Shown here: piece after piece, positions 1 through 12,345 of the stretch
Layout: every line of letters starts with the position of its first letter
How positions within the stretch are numbered: position 1 is the first letter of the stretch
Origin: Quillaja saponaria
Lineage: Eukaryota; Streptophyta; Magnoliopsida; Fabales; Quillajaceae
Assembly: GCA_029379385.1 (NCBI GenBank)
Contig: CM055606.1
Span: 18,315,142 to 18,379,141, forward strand
Reading direction: 5' to 3'
Length of the DNA: 64,000 bases
Program-made: the position numbers and the translations under genes
Notes under the pieces: generated by a model
Seen by the model: only the letters and a program-made list of their open reading frames with translations
The model's database searches: none
Told to the model about the DNA's origin: nothing

Positions 1-36
1 GCTAGAATTAAAGGTGACTTTGTAATTGAAAATAAC

Positions 37-3000
37 CTTCTGCAAAGTAATTGATAGGTCCAGTTCAATGAGTACACCAGGACCACATACGAGACAGTCT
101 GTGTCCTTCACAAATTCCGTCACTTTCGTGTGGAGGCCTTCTGATCCATTATACCTGCAGAACATCTGGATTAATTAATACCGTTTCCTCTATGTTTCAT
201 TAGCAGATTGAATCCACAAAACTAATACTAATCATGGTAACAACAACAAAAAAATATATCAACATCGACTTAATATGAAAACCATATATGCAATTCTCTA
301 ATGAATTTTGATTTCTATATTCAACCATGCAGTGACAATTCTCTTGGTATAAAGTTTGGCACTAAGTATAAAGTTTGGTAACGAACGACATAAGAGGAAG
401 ATCATACTTGGAAGAATGATACTTTAGGTAAGGGGATGAATGATTTGCAGATATTGGGAGTGGGGATATAAACTGTTAGACCACAATATGAAAATCTGCT
501 CCAGTAGACTAGTAACAATAGTAAACATGATACTTAGGAACATTTTGGTATTTTCACAACAAACAAAAGATTGACAGAAGAAGCTACTATTAGGTAAAAA
601 AAAATTTGTTGATGTTTACCAAAAGATCCAGCTTCCTTTGCTCTCAGTAGCACCTTAGAAGAAAATTTGCATTTTCCAGAAAAACTAAGTTGATGTTACC
701 ATAACTGCTGCTTTTCTCAACAAAAAGGAACACAAAATGAAAAATGAAAAGCAATACCAAAATGACCTCTGGAATTTGTTGACTAACTCCAAAACACTAA
801 GGATAATTGGAAGAATACAAGTAAAAAATGGACCATCATGATGATGTGCCCCAAGGCTTTGGTCTTTGGCCCACAGTCCTAGGCTAAGTAGAATTGATAA
901 AGATGGGTTTTGTATCAGTCTCAGCGTCCAATCCAATAGAAAATGGACACATAGGAAAAAAAGTATGCAATTCAACCATGACTAAACTGTATGGACACTC
1001 AAGCCATGGTATTCACTGTGGCATAAGACTTGTATAATCATTCATTTCATCAGGATAAGAAAAGAAAAGAAATTGTACCACCATAATCAGGATAAGATTG
1101 TGAGAGAATCAAGACCAAACAACAATACTGAAAAAGAGAGGACGTACGTTAAATAGTTCGACAAAGTTTTGCTGCATGCTGATGCAATCTTCAATGTTTC
1201 CAGAGCACAAGCAGCTGATATTATTGCATTCGTGGATGCGATAGCAGGTATGATGTTCTTCACAACACCCTATCAACAAAAAATAACAAGCACCTTATCA
1301 TATATGAGGAAGGTATATTCATTATCAAAAAATGGATTACAATCATAAATAACATAGACAAGAAACCTTCCAAAGAATGTCTAAATCCAACAGTATTCAT
1401 ATGAACATTAATGACAAAGACAAAATATAATCACACATATCAAGCAAAATATTCAATCAGCAATCTTGTTAGGAAGAGTTGAGATCACAGACCACTTAGG
1501 TACCTGGGTAAGAGAATATGTGACTCCTGGAATGCCAAAAAGCTCAGCTCTCTTGACAGCCTGTGGATTTTCAACGAGGCATGTTATGAAACAAATAGGA
1601 AAATCATAATAAGGTACTTAAGTTCAATAACTTCATATAATTTTACCTCGTTATATACCCATTTCATATGCTCTGATTCATCTGGATCAAATGCCTTACC
1701 ACCATGAACCTATGAGTAAAAGGCACATTGAGAGGATGTACCAAACACTTACAAAATCATCACTTACAGGAAAGATAAAGAAACAAGAGAATGAACAATG
1801 CTTTACCTCATTCCATTTAATCAAGTGTGCATACTCAATACAATGAGCAGCTGTTCTAGGTGTTTCTGCAAGGGTGCATAAAGGGAACTTCACTTGAGGT
1901 GGAAAAAGCCAGATGGTACACTCAAAGCATGGTGTAACTCCGGGTACTATGACCCTAGCATGGCCCTTAAAACCTTCGGTTCCACCATCTACCATAGGTT
2001 TGATTGTTTCTTGCTTTGGATTATCACCAGAATCATGCTCTAATATATCAAAGGAACAAATGGAAACCACATATTAGTATAAGCGATGTACCTCCAGTTG
2101 ATAAGAAGTTTTAGTTGACACACTAAGCACTATCATATCTTCACGAGCATAAACCACTCTTTGACACACTAGTGAAACAGTGAAGTTCAATAAGCACTAT
2201 CATATCTTCACGAGCATAAACCACTCTTTGACACACTACCAAAATAAGATAGAGATACGCACCTAGAAAACTACAAGCAACAGCATTAATATAGCTCCGG
2301 GCCTCAATTGAATCAAGACCAAGGGCAATAATATTGAAATCATTGTAAAATTCAATGTCCTTGTCTTCAATCCGGCAAAAATGTGGAACAATATTCACAC
2401 CACTAATTCTTTCCATGACACGCTTAGCAGCAACCTCAGCTTTTGGTTTACCTACATCTTCAAGTCTACAACAACAAAATCTCATATCAAGCTTAAGCTA
2501 ATAAAAGAACTCAACAGGTCACTGGTCTCACTCAACGTAAGCTAATAGAATAACCAGTAAAAAATAACAGCCACCCATGTCTGAAAATTATGGTATACAA
2601 CTAAAATACCATGCAAAGTTCACTATTTGGATGAAACGAATCTTTTTTTCTCATTATTATTAATGTAGAACTCAACTGAAACAAAAAAGAACGAGTATGA
2701 AATCGAAAGACTTTTAAGAATAGACTTTTACCTGAAGAGGAATTGGCGATTGAGATTAGAAACCTCTATGCGATCCATGTCTATGACCTCGAGGTTTCGA
2801 AAACCTGACAAGGCCAAATCTTTCAACAATTCACAGCCCAATCCACCTGCCCCTACCACTAGCACTTTAACGTATGTCTGAAGGTCATCTCTCAACTACA
2901 ATAAACCCAAAAATATGTAAATACAAGAACACCCATAAACAAATATTATGGTCAAAATATGTCTGTAGGCTAATTGTTTGCCGATATATCAATAAGAGAA

Positions 3001-3116
3001 GGAACGTAGTATACTTCCGGGCCCGGTTCGAAGTTAGGATCGACGAGATTGCCAGGTCTGAGGAGGAGTTTGTCGAGGTCCCTCGATCGACTTGGTTGTG
3101 CTGAAACGTCCGTCAT
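37..3116 (-). CDS. ECR1: NEDD8-activating enzyme E1 catalytic subunit (partial, C-terminus off left edge)
   Basis: This is the catalytic half of the heterodimeric E1 (with AXR1) that adenylates NEDD8/RUB, forms a thioester with it and passes it to the E2 for cullin neddylation. Exons read from the sequence are 3015-3116, 2732-2895, 2263-2465, 1807-2039, 1647-1709, 1504-1560, 1148-1269 and 37-154. They sum to 354 codons with phase kept at every junction. The nucleotide-binding loop [12 protein letters not shown] is at about residues 47-58. The catalytic cysteine lies in TPCFECTIW, at about residue 197. The start is the ATG at 3116, which gives a plant-like N-terminus containing [12 protein letters not shown]. 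The last visible exon ends in ITLQK with a donor at 31-36. The C-terminal ubiquitin-fold domain that binds the E2 is outside the window. The identification rests on continuous similarity to plant ECR1/UBA3 and is secure. Confidence 0.96.
2124..2238. repeat. 48-bp direct repeat in an ECR1 intron
   Basis: Two copies of a 48-bp sequence lie at 2124-2171 and 2191-2238, separated by 19 bp. I see no difference between them. They fall wholly inside the intron between the exons at 2263-2465 and 1807-2039, so they do not affect the coding sequence. Confidence 0.9.
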
Positions 3117-4586
3117 TGCAGTCTCTCTCGCGGGTTGAGCTCAACTCTGGCGACAACACAAACGCCCCCAACACTGAAATTAACAGGAAGTAGCTTGGGT
3201 TTTACGGTGTGTGTGTGTGTGTGTGACTGTAAATTGGGATAAGCTCAGGGTCAGGGCTGCGGAGGTTTCCTTTTGAAGGTTAGTCCATATTCATATCCAA
3301 AATACAAGTCCAATGAAATTATAGTCCATTCCAATTGGGCATGTCCTTCAGACCCACGGCAAGATTTTAACTTTTTAATACAATCCTTTAACTTCTTTAA
3401 CTATTGATGTATCTAAATTAATGCATAATTTAACTTTTCTTATTCTAATTTATTATATATTTTTTTCGGTTTCCTAGATTTTCTCACACAAATTATTGTG
3501 AAACTAATCTTGACTGAGAGGAGCCTTTCCAATAATTGTTTACTCTACGATTAAAAGTTGTGTTATGGAGTGTAGCTCATCTATCATTACATCTAATATT
3601 TGTTAGTTAATTTATTATACTTTTAGTCTAATCTTTTAAATTTTAACTAATTATATTTTCAAATCCCTATATATAAAATTGATTAGTGTTATATTTTAGT
3701 ATATCATTGTTATGTCTTAATTGAATAATGTCATGCATCGACCTAAACATTTAAATACAAATAAATTAGTTTCTTGAACAAGGTGCGTATTTGTATTGAC
3801 AATTCAAATGTAAGAATATGAACATAGGTTTATTTGTGTTTCGTGTATATATTGTGAATTTATCATTAATTTTTTTATATTTTTTACTTTCTTGAAAACA
3901 GAACACATTTTTTTTCTTGAAATAAAAACCCGAATGCTAGTATAAAGATATGAGAGTAAATGATATATGAGATCAGATATGATGTGTGGGCTGATGGAAG
4001 GATAAACATTTTTTTTTCTTATGTAAGATGAAATTGCTGATTAAAAAGAACATAAACCGATGATCTAACTTAGATGACAAGCTACAAAGAAAAGGCTTAA
4101 TATTTTATAATTACATTACAAGCTAACTTGGATGCATGTACAATGAGCAAAACATTAATGAAAAAGGGCACAGCAATCCTGCTCACTCTTCAAGATTCAA
4201 CTAATTTGTAATTTGTAAATTCAATGATATAACTTACAACTTTATAAAGAAGAAAAAAGCTAATTACACATTTCTTTACTAAAAATTACTGATGTAATGA
4301 AAGATAAAAATCTGTGAAACTATTGTGCCTCAACTGTTTAATCTTGTTCCAAAATCCATGTCCATGTGCCCTTAAAACTTAGGATTCTTTAATCTGATGA
4401 AATACATGTTCCTCAAATTCTGGTAATCTATCAACAACAAAATCTGATACCAGTGCAAAGCTCAGCCCAAAAAGTAATGTCACGCCTTGTTCTCAAAAGC
4501 TCCTCTTGGGGAAGATCTAAATCATTACTCTGCATGAAAAGCAATGAGTAAAAGCTGGGATACAAATTAGAGGTGCTCTTTGTCAC
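3117..4586. other. Intergenic: ECR1 promoter side and TBL 3' flank
   Basis: No gene is supported here. The right part must hold the TBL 3'UTR and the left part the ECR1 promoter and leader. A (GT)n microsatellite lies at about 3207-3224. The rest is AT-rich, with homopolymer runs and no credible ORF. Confidence 0.7.
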
Positions 4587-7500
4587 TCAGACTTGTCCCT
4601 GAAATGTTGATGAGTTCAATGAGAGATTAGCCTGAGCCTCATGTTTTAGGTACATTGCATAGAATAGCTCATTCCATGTATCAGGAACCCCTGGCAAACA
4701 CCAGTGACTACAGTCTTGGCGATGGAGGGGTGCAGGTCCAACTTTAGGACCCAGATAGTATAACGATGAATGCCCATCTTTTCTCTGTGAGGTCATATGG
4801 GTTACATTCAATACCTTAAGTTTCATTATCTCAGATGTGTTCGAATGAGCTGACAATGCCTCACTGGCTATTTTGAATTGAGCCCAGTTGTTGCTAGGCA
4901 CCAATGAGGAGCCAAGCTCTGGTAGTGTCTCTAAGTGACAGTTTCCTCCAGTCCTCCAATCCCCACCTCTGTATGATCCATATTGTAGCATTTAGTTTCT
5001 CAAAAATATGCATATGTGGAAATGTAATTGATTATATACATCCATGGCCTCAATACTAAGTTCCATTACTGAATTTATGATTAAAAAAGAAATGGTAGTA
5101 CTTCAGGCTAACTCCAAGAAAACATTTGTCAAAGGAATAGCTGTTACACCAGGTGGCTTGAATAACATAAGCAAGAACAGAAGTTCAATGCTTTGCAAAG
5201 AATAAAACGATAGCCAAGTCACGAACACATAGGGGATGCTAATATGTCAAGTCTTGTAAGGGTAAGGAACTGCAAAATCCCGTGCTTAAAATTTTTGGAG
5301 ATTGTTCACAAATATATGTGAAGTTGTGAAAGCAATATCTTGAACTAGTTTCTAGTTTTACTTACAAAATTTACCCATGAGTACATGGGCATCAAATTGA
5401 CTAGGTAATTGGTACCGTATGATTATCTATAGGTTCAAATTGACAATACTAGATTGGTTCAATGTTCAAAAATTCAGTTATCCACAGGGAACTCCTTTTA
5501 GATGAAGAATGCAAGTGAAACACAGGGAAAACTAAATAATTTAGGTAGAGAAGAAAACCTGAAATGCACAGGGGCAAATGTTCTAAAGAAAACCTGAGTC
5601 TTGTTTGAATTCACTTCATCATGTATCCAGTTGAACACAGTCTGGATTGACCTCTGATATGCATCTTCTACATTCATTTCCATCTTGATTTCTGCCCCTT
5701 CTTGGAAGTAACAACCACTGACCAATTAAAGAGTTTTAATACTTTCTTCAGGTGAGAAATAATACATAATTTATAATTAGTAATTTCTAAAGGAGGTATA
5801 AGACTAATGTTTGGACAAGGCAAAAGGTATATGGCATCACTAAAAGTGCAAAAACTTTGCTTTTTGAACAAAAAAGTTACCATTCCATATCTCCTGGCCA
5901 CAGTATCCCTCATTCACATGCAAAACATCCAAAGTCATATCAGAAGTCCATACATGGAACTCAGACTTATGCAAATCTCATCTCAATCTGAATAACAGAA
6001 AGGATGTAGATTGCATCATTGTTTGATTGTAACTTGACAAGATCCTACACACAACTGAGAAGTTTAATTACACCCACACCTTCATCTTCATGTTTCAGCA
6101 AGAATTTATGTTTGACAGGCCTACTAAAAATAGCTCAAACCACCAAAGTATGGTTTAGAAAAAAGGGCAAAAAAAGAGATCGTCTTAAAAGTGGAATTTA
6201 TGAGCATAAAACTCACATTAGTTTTGTTGCAATTCAACATTCATCTTATTACTCTGAAGTCTCTCACTTTACCATCAATTATCTAGCTGTCTAATCTTCA
6301 GAAAATGATTATAAATCTGGCAACTGGGAAGTATTCAACAAAGCAGGAAAGTTTATATTTTATATAATCCTGTCAGGATGGAATTTACCACTAGGAACAG
6401 CGAGATAATGAAACATATAAACACTGTCAGGTTGCATATTCAGCTTCTCCCGCCCTCCCCAACTCTTACCAAAAGCGGTTAAGGGTCAAATTTTTAACAT
6501 CTTCTATGTTTCCAAGCATTTAATTCTCTATTATAAACCTCCTGTGAACTTTTTATAACTTAGACACCAACCAAGTAAAAGACTTATGACAAATAAATAT
6601 AAACATTTTAAGCACAAATAATTTATGGAAAGTTAAATTACCCTCTTATGGTTTTCTCATAGTTCCACCAATGCCCTGTATTGAGAACCAGCACATCTGC
6701 ATCTCTCCACTTCAGAGAGCTCCAATCCATTTGATCCAATTTCAGGGTTGTCTTTATCTTTTGAGGAGCCGCAGCAGGAGGCCGGCTCTGCAACACGAGA
6801 AATGGAGCTCTGTAGTATTCCAAAGTACAGTTATAATCCTTGAATTTGAACACCAAGAATCCCTTGTGCTTCGTAATTGGGCTGCCATTAACTTCATAGA
6901 TTGAATCCTTATTCACAACAACAGACGAAAGCATGCATAGGAGTGATTCCCATTGGTTTCTTCCTATTGAGTCACCAATAAACACAAGACGTTTGTTTTG
7001 CAGTTTTTCCAACATCAGTGTGGCATTAAATCTGTTTTTTAGTGAAAAGAATGACACCAAGCGTAAGTTTCCTTGTTTTCTTCAACGTGAAAGCTGATAA
7101 ATACAATGGTTGAAGCTAGATAGAAATTGAGAAAATTAATCATTAACCTCTGATCTTAAACATATAATATTAGGAGAAATAATAGGTGTATTATGATAAC
7201 ATGTGTATCCGAAAGATTGTATGACCGCGTGAAGGAGAAGACAATAAAACGGTTCACTAAAAGAACAGCTTAAGAAATCAGTGGATGACGAGTAATGGCC
7301 CAGCTGTAAGATGGATTGAAAGTAGCATTGACATATGATTTGAAACATTTATCCTTTTCATTGCTTATATGCTCCATGACAATAACCAAAGGTCAGAAAT
7401 GAAGATAAATTATAAATGAAAACGGGACAAAACTATAGAAAAAAAAAAAAAAACAAGAAAATACTGTATCAAAGAAAAAAAAAAGTAAAAAAAAAGGTGG

Positions 7501-8435
7501 AATAAAATGATGGAAAAACAGGAGAAGACAAGAAAATTTATGAATCATAGAATGGTAAAATTAAGAATAGCAATAAAAAAGTATAGCAGCCTTGATTGAT
7601 TAATTCAACAGGAAAATGAATCATTCTTCCTAATCAACTCTAAAATTGAAAGAAGGTTCAAGTTCTAAGACTAAAACCAAAAAACTAAATAGAAAAATGT
7701 TGTCCTTTTCAAAGAATAGTACATCACGAAAGCTTGAAGGTTACAAGTTACAACCATCATGAAAGATAAGGAAATCAAATTAAAGAAATGGTTATAGTAG
7801 AGCTGATAGCCAATCGCCATTCAACTTTAGGATCTTTATGAAACAACAGAGATGAATAGAGAAAACATTTTCAAAGACTTAAATCATGAATATTGAAAGT
7901 ATCAAACCAATGTTTGAATATGTCTTCCTCTTTGTCATTTTCTCAGCAGCCAAACAGTGCTAAAAGAAAAAGAAACTAAGCATCAAAGGTACCTGGGCAA
8001 GTTGCAATCTTTGGGTTGCCACCTCCACTTGGTGTAAAACAAATCAGGTCGTCCGTTCTCGGAACACCGGAATCCTTCATCTAAGAAGCGGCAGTCTTTA
8101 GATTCGTATAAAGGATAGTTCTCGTCCCAAACCCAGTTCCCATCAAACACATCACACCCGTCACCCTTTTCCTCAAGGAATTTAACTCTCCGGTCCTCGG
8201 CCGACCCTTTAATCTGAAACCACCGGAAGCTCTCGGATTGACCCGTAAGTCCAAATCGTTTAGCAAAAGCTCTATAATCCAAGTAAAAGAAGCAGCAAAT
8301 CAAACAGGCTGAGACAATGAAGAATCCTAGAACACCAAAAGAGGGCTCCAAGAATTTCAAACGCTTAAATTTCTTAAAAACTTCGAAGACTGGCATGGTT
8401 TCAAGGTCTATCTCTGATGGGTTCTTCTTAGACAT
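4587..8435 (-). CDS. TBL: Trichome birefringence-like (TBL/PMR5) polysaccharide O-acetyltransferase
   Basis: This is a Golgi type II membrane protein of the TBL family, which acetylates cell-wall polysaccharides. The exons are 7993-8435, 6642-7031, 5559-5717 and 4587-4968. Together they make exactly 458 codons (457 residues), a normal family length. A single membrane segment lies at about residues 35-52 ([18 protein letters not shown]). The TBL domain starts at about 94 with [17 protein letters not shown] and includes [10 protein letters not shown]. The esterase GDS motif ([13 protein letters not shown]) is at about 165-177. The C-terminal DxxH motif is DCSHWCLPG, with D416 and H419. Both catalytic motifs are intact. 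Short C-terminal N-glycosylation sequons are visible. It most resembles the TBL9/10/11 group, some of which act on rhamnogalacturonan. That subgroup assignment, and so the substrate, is inferred from memory and from gene order. The leader upstream carries a (GA)n tract. Confidence 0.93.
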
Positions 8436-8770
8436 TTGAGTTCAATTTCAAATTTTGGAGTTTGGGTCGTCTGTTTTTGTGGCAGTGAGTTAGTGACAAA
8501 TAACACTGACGAGAAAAACAAAGAATGGAAGTTTGTTGACACAAAAAGCCAAAGGGTGAGAGCCTTAGAGGTGTAGTAAGCAAGCAACAAGGCATTCATG
8601 GCCAATTGAACTCACCCATTTTGTGATTCTGCTTTGCTTGGTAGGTCAGTTTTGTAACTCATGGATGATATTAAACTACAAAAAGAGAGAGAGATGGGTG
8701 TGAAGGAAGCAAGACAGAATTCATGCTGTATAGTAGTATTCACTTTCCTTTCCCTCTTTTACAATTAACT

Positions 8771-8772
<2 letters not shown>

Positions 8773-8804
<32 letters not shown>
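8773..8804. repeat. (GA)n microsatellite upstream of TBL
   Basis: An uninterrupted GA/AG dinucleotide run of about 32 bp lies about 340 bp upstream of the TBL start codon. On the gene's own strand it reads as a CT tract, typical of plant promoters and leaders. Confidence 0.9.
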
Positions 8805-8807
<3 letters not shown>

Positions 8808-9310
8808 GGAAGTAGAGTAATAAGTAATTGATTAGACTCATGATTTAGTTTCCATATCCAAGGATTTGAAAATGAAAACTACGCAGTTTCAGTTTTCGCT
8901 CAAACACACAGGGATTGAATGATAAACGTGGTTACAAGTCGGGGCTCTGAGGCCACTCGTGAGGAAGTGGAAATTGGAAAAGACATGGGCAACGGATAAT
9001 GAGATGTAAACCACGGTCATTTATAGAAAGTGGAAACAACGCTTGTTTATTATTGGGTCGTGCGCAGCACGCAACTAAAAGGTAGAGCCTGACTGGCTGG
9101 CCCATTCGATCGATAATCCTGACACCACTACGGCTGTAAAGCAGCTTTAAATTATTACAATTGCTCCTAAGTGGTCCTTTACAATTTATTTCAATATTAC
9201 CCCATATTTTTTCTTTTTTTTTTGGTCTGTGTCCTTGGTTTTGCCGCTTCTCCCCCTTCCATTTTAAGGAACTCTGCTAAATTCTAATGATAATCCTGAT
9301 CTTAATCAAA

Positions 9311-9354
<44 letters not shown>

Positions 9355-10878
9355 ATTGGCCTATATTCATAATTGGGTGCAATAAGGGATTCAGATTACA
9401 TATTTGCTAAATGTTTTAGATTTGGTTTTGCTTCAATTGCACGAAATGGCATCTATATACAAAGAAACTTTGCTTTTGTAAGTAAACAATGAATGATTGG
9501 TAAGATTGCTTCATAAATGAGACATGCAGCTTCTAAATGGAATGACTTATAATTAACAAAGACGGCAATACAAATGAAAGAGAAGAGTATCCAGCAGAAC
9601 TAAACTAAATTAATGAGATTATCATGCAGAGATGGATTTCAAATGAGATTTGGCTTTTTATCTATTATTATATAATTGGATACACGGTGAATATCTAGGT
9701 AGAGGGTAAATCACGTGTAAGTTGTTTCTGACAGTGTTGAGGCAATATAGCATAGCAGAACGTACCCGTCATGCCAAAAGTTGGTCCCCGTTTTGGCATG
9801 TGAAAATGTGTTTCATCATAATAATTCATTACTTACTTGAAGAAAAAAAAGAAAGAAGTGGAGGGAGTCATGAATCCAGCATTTTATTCATGGCAGTTTT
9901 CGTGTAATGAAGAAATGAGCAGAATCAACAGTTACACAATGCAGACCTGATGACAGTACAAGGTAGATCATGTAACTGGTTTTCTGACTCTTAGGGTATC
10001 TCAACTGAAAAAGCAGTCTCACATTTTATAAATCTGTATGCACCTAACCATACATGTCCAGGATGTACATCAGACTATGACCAAGTTCTTCTGCATATTG
10101 GGTGGGCATATTAACAGTTTAACAAAATAGTGCCTCCTACATTCCCAGATGATTAAGCAAGGTTGAATACGTTTAGTTCTAATGACAAAATCATAGCCAA
10201 ACCAAGCTACCCTTGATATGTCCTACTCTGTCATCTCAGGCAGAATGCAAATAGCAGTAACACAAGATTGAAGGACACTATTCTATAATGCATGAATCTC
10301 ATAAAGCATTATTTATAGTTAAGACACTTACAGAACGACAGTCTTTACTTTATACTATCTATTATCACTGCAAGTACATTTTTATTTAACTGCATGGTCG
10401 CACACAAGTTCCTACTTTGTTCTGTCAGTTCTGATTATATTTTTCCACAAACTAGTAACAGGAATTAAGACTATATGTCTATATCATAAATTTTAACAAC
10501 TATCAACAGATTCATTCCCCTATCTACAACCATATCTCAGTCAAAGAAAGAAAAAGAGAAAGAGAGAACAATTTAGATGTAAATTCATAAGATTATCAGA
10601 ATGAATACAAAAAAAAAAAAAAAAAAAAAATCAATATGAAAAATGGGCAGGAGCAAGATCAAGCACAAACTGAAAGAAAAACTAACAAGAGCTTCATGCT
10701 TCCCGACATCCTATTCCTCCACAACTAATGCTTTGGCTCTCAATCTAGAATTGAAGAGTTTGGCACTTGGAGTCATGGATAGCAATCAAGATACCAAACA
10801 CACCATTCATAAGCAACTACCAGAAAGAAACAAATATCACAAAAGCTTAGAGCATGTCCCATCAATCTCGATGAGACC
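8805..10878. other. Intergenic between TBL and the Myb/SANT-like gene
   Basis: I see no supported protein-coding gene. The right end should hold the 3'UTR of the 10879-11355 gene. A 22-nt adenine run lies at about 10609-10630. The remaining ORFs are short and without recognisable motifs. Confidence 0.6.
9315..9352. repeat. (AG)n microsatellite
   Basis: A second uninterrupted AG run of about 38 bp lies in the same intergenic space, about 880 bp upstream of the TBL start. It is likely to vary in length between individuals. Confidence 0.9.
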
Positions 10879-11355
10879 TCAATACAATTCCTGGGAAGCA
10901 TCCATGATATGTAGCAAAAAGTTCTTCCGCTCCTCAGCTGGGCAACCAAAGAATGCCCTCACCCTCGCAGCATCTTTAATGAGGAAAATGTAGGCACTAT
11001 AAAGTATGTTTTGATCAAGACCTATATTTACCAATTCCGTAAAAATGTCATCCTCTGAGTAAATGCGTGCTCGACCTCTTTCAATAACAGCATTTCCCTC
11101 TCTGATTGCTTCTGCAACATTATTGATTGCTTCCCTTATACTCTCAAACTCTCTCTTACATTCAGCATCCAATAAAGCCTTTCGTTTTTTGCCTTTTGGA
11201 GATGCTGTAGATTGTCTCGGATAACACATGCCAAAAAGATATATTGCAGATACCACATAACAAAGAACTTGAGCCACAGCCATTTGTCTCCTTCGATTCC
11301 AGTCCTCTAACCAATGAACTTCTTCCTCGTATCCTTGTATATCTTTCAGGTCCAT
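10879..11355 (-). CDS. Small protein with Myb/SANT-like (PIF/Harbinger-type) C-terminus
   Basis: This is a 158-residue single-exon ORF. An in-frame TGA lies just upstream of the ATG, so the start is well bounded. The N-terminal part has a charged stretch (EEEVHWLEDWNRRRQMAVA) and a hydrophobic segment near VLCYVVSAIYLFGMC at about 31-45. A basic patch follows (PKGKKRKALLD), then a likely helical or coiled region (FESIREAINNVAEAIREG). The end, SEDDIFTELVNIGLDQNIL to ERKNFLLHIM, looks like the C-terminal tail of plant L10-interacting/Myb-SANT-like proteins related to PIF/Harbinger ORF1. The Myb DNA-binding domain itself is absent. It may be a domesticated or truncated transposon-derived gene. 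The bases just before the ATG end in CAG, consistent with a splice acceptor and a non-coding 5' exon at about 11909-12110. Function is unknown, and the family link is by eye. Confidence 0.6.
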   Translation of the reverse strand: MDLKDIQGYEEEVHWLEDWNRRRQMAVAQVLCYVVSAIYLFGMCYPRQSTASPKGKKRKALLDAECKREFESIREAINNVAEAIREGNAVIERGRARIYSEDDIFTELVNIGLDQNILYSAYIFLIKDAARVRAFFGCPAEERKNFLLHIMDASQELY

Positions 11356-11908
11356 CTGATTGACGATTTTTCATTGACAATATCAGTGTGCCGGAAAATA
11401 TGGCATGAGGTATTAACATTAACAAGTGTATAACTAATAACCTATACTTGAATGATGATTGTTCAACTAGGGTACACGATTTAACTTAAAACCAAAAATC
11501 ACATTAATTTAATTATCAACAGAAGGAGAGATGAAAACTTTGATTTAATTACTTTAATTATGTTTCGTTTGCGAGAGGTAAGACAAGAGAGTGTAGAGGT
11601 ACAATATGCATGGCTACAAAGGACTTGGATTAAGTCTACAGAGATACTAGTAATTCAATTAAGTAAACCTGAAGACGAAAACAAGGAAAAACAAGAAATA
11701 AATTGTTATTTGAGCATGAAGAAGAAAACAGGGAAAAACTAGAAATAAATGCTAATCAATTCATAGAAATGCAGAAACAGGAAAGGTAATTAAGAATAAG
11801 AGAACAGGAAATGAAGAATAAGAGAACATAATAAAAAGTTCTTATCTTTAATTATTCATTGCATTTGTTAAAGTAAAGGAATGGTTATGAATGCAAGAAA
11901 GGTCATAC

Positions 11909-12110
11909 CTTTCAGCTACACGAAGAGCGAGAGACGAAGGAGAAACACAAGCCAGATGCCCTGGTTTATAAAGCACGAATAGCACTGCAAAAGCTGCGAG
12001 GATTCTGCACCAAATTGAGGAGAGGTAAAAGGGACCGGGACCAAAAAGTGGGCCAATCCCAATTTTCCTTTCTTTTCTCCCAATCCAAACAGACTAGCTA
12101 AGTATAACAC
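11909..12110 (-). other. Probable 5'UTR exon of the 10879-11355 gene
   Basis: On the minus strand a good splice donor (CTGAAAG then GTATGACC) lies at 11908-11909. A candidate acceptor sits immediately before the ATG at 11355. The implied intron would be about 553 bp. The upstream limit is a guess, and no open frame runs through this exon into the coding sequence. Confidence 0.4.
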
Positions 12111-12147
12111 ACCGCGCACACAAGATACATAGTAAGATGAAAGTTCT

Positions 12148-12345
12148 TTATGAATCGAGTTTAGGAAAAGCGGCTTCTTCTTTGGAAGTTGAAGATGAAT
12201 CAGACTGGTTGAGAGCGTGTTGCTGAGCTTTTTCGAGGAAAGGTTTGAAACCGATCTGTAGGCTCAAGTATCCGAACGCCAAGGCTCCGAACACCACTAT
12301 CCCTGACCTAATCGCGTTCGACTTCAGGTTCGACCTTCGCTCCAT
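12148..12345 (-). CDS. OEP7-like chloroplast outer-envelope membrane protein (65 aa)
   Basis: This is a tiny single-exon gene. The protein has a short basic N-terminus (MERRSNLKSNAIRSG) and then one hydrophobic segment, GIVVFGALAFGYLSLQIGF, at about residues 15-33. After that come KPFLEKA and a Ser/Asp/Glu-rich polar tail ending PKLDS. The order hydrophobic segment, then FKPFL(D/E)K, then acidic tail matches the small signal-anchored OEP6/OEP7 proteins of the chloroplast outer envelope. Those insert with the N-terminus facing the intermembrane space, with AKR2 as the targeting factor. The frame stays open upstream to 12450, but the family's usual length favours the ATG at 12345. It is divergent from NAXD, with 550 bp between the two starts. 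A mitochondrial outer-membrane location cannot be excluded. Confidence 0.7.
   Translation of the reverse strand: MERRSNLKSNAIRSGIVVFGALAFGYLSLQIGFKPFLEKAQQHALNQSDSSSTSKEEAAFPKLDS

Noticed and set aside
3009..3014. Read-through of ECR1 exon 1 past VYYVPSLI
   Set aside because: Splicing at this donor restores the conserved EPGPELRDDL order with exon 2, so the extension is intronic.
10643..10993. 116-codon plus-strand ORF
   Set aside because: Its 3' half is antisense to the better-supported Myb/SANT-like gene, and the rest has no motif and biased composition.
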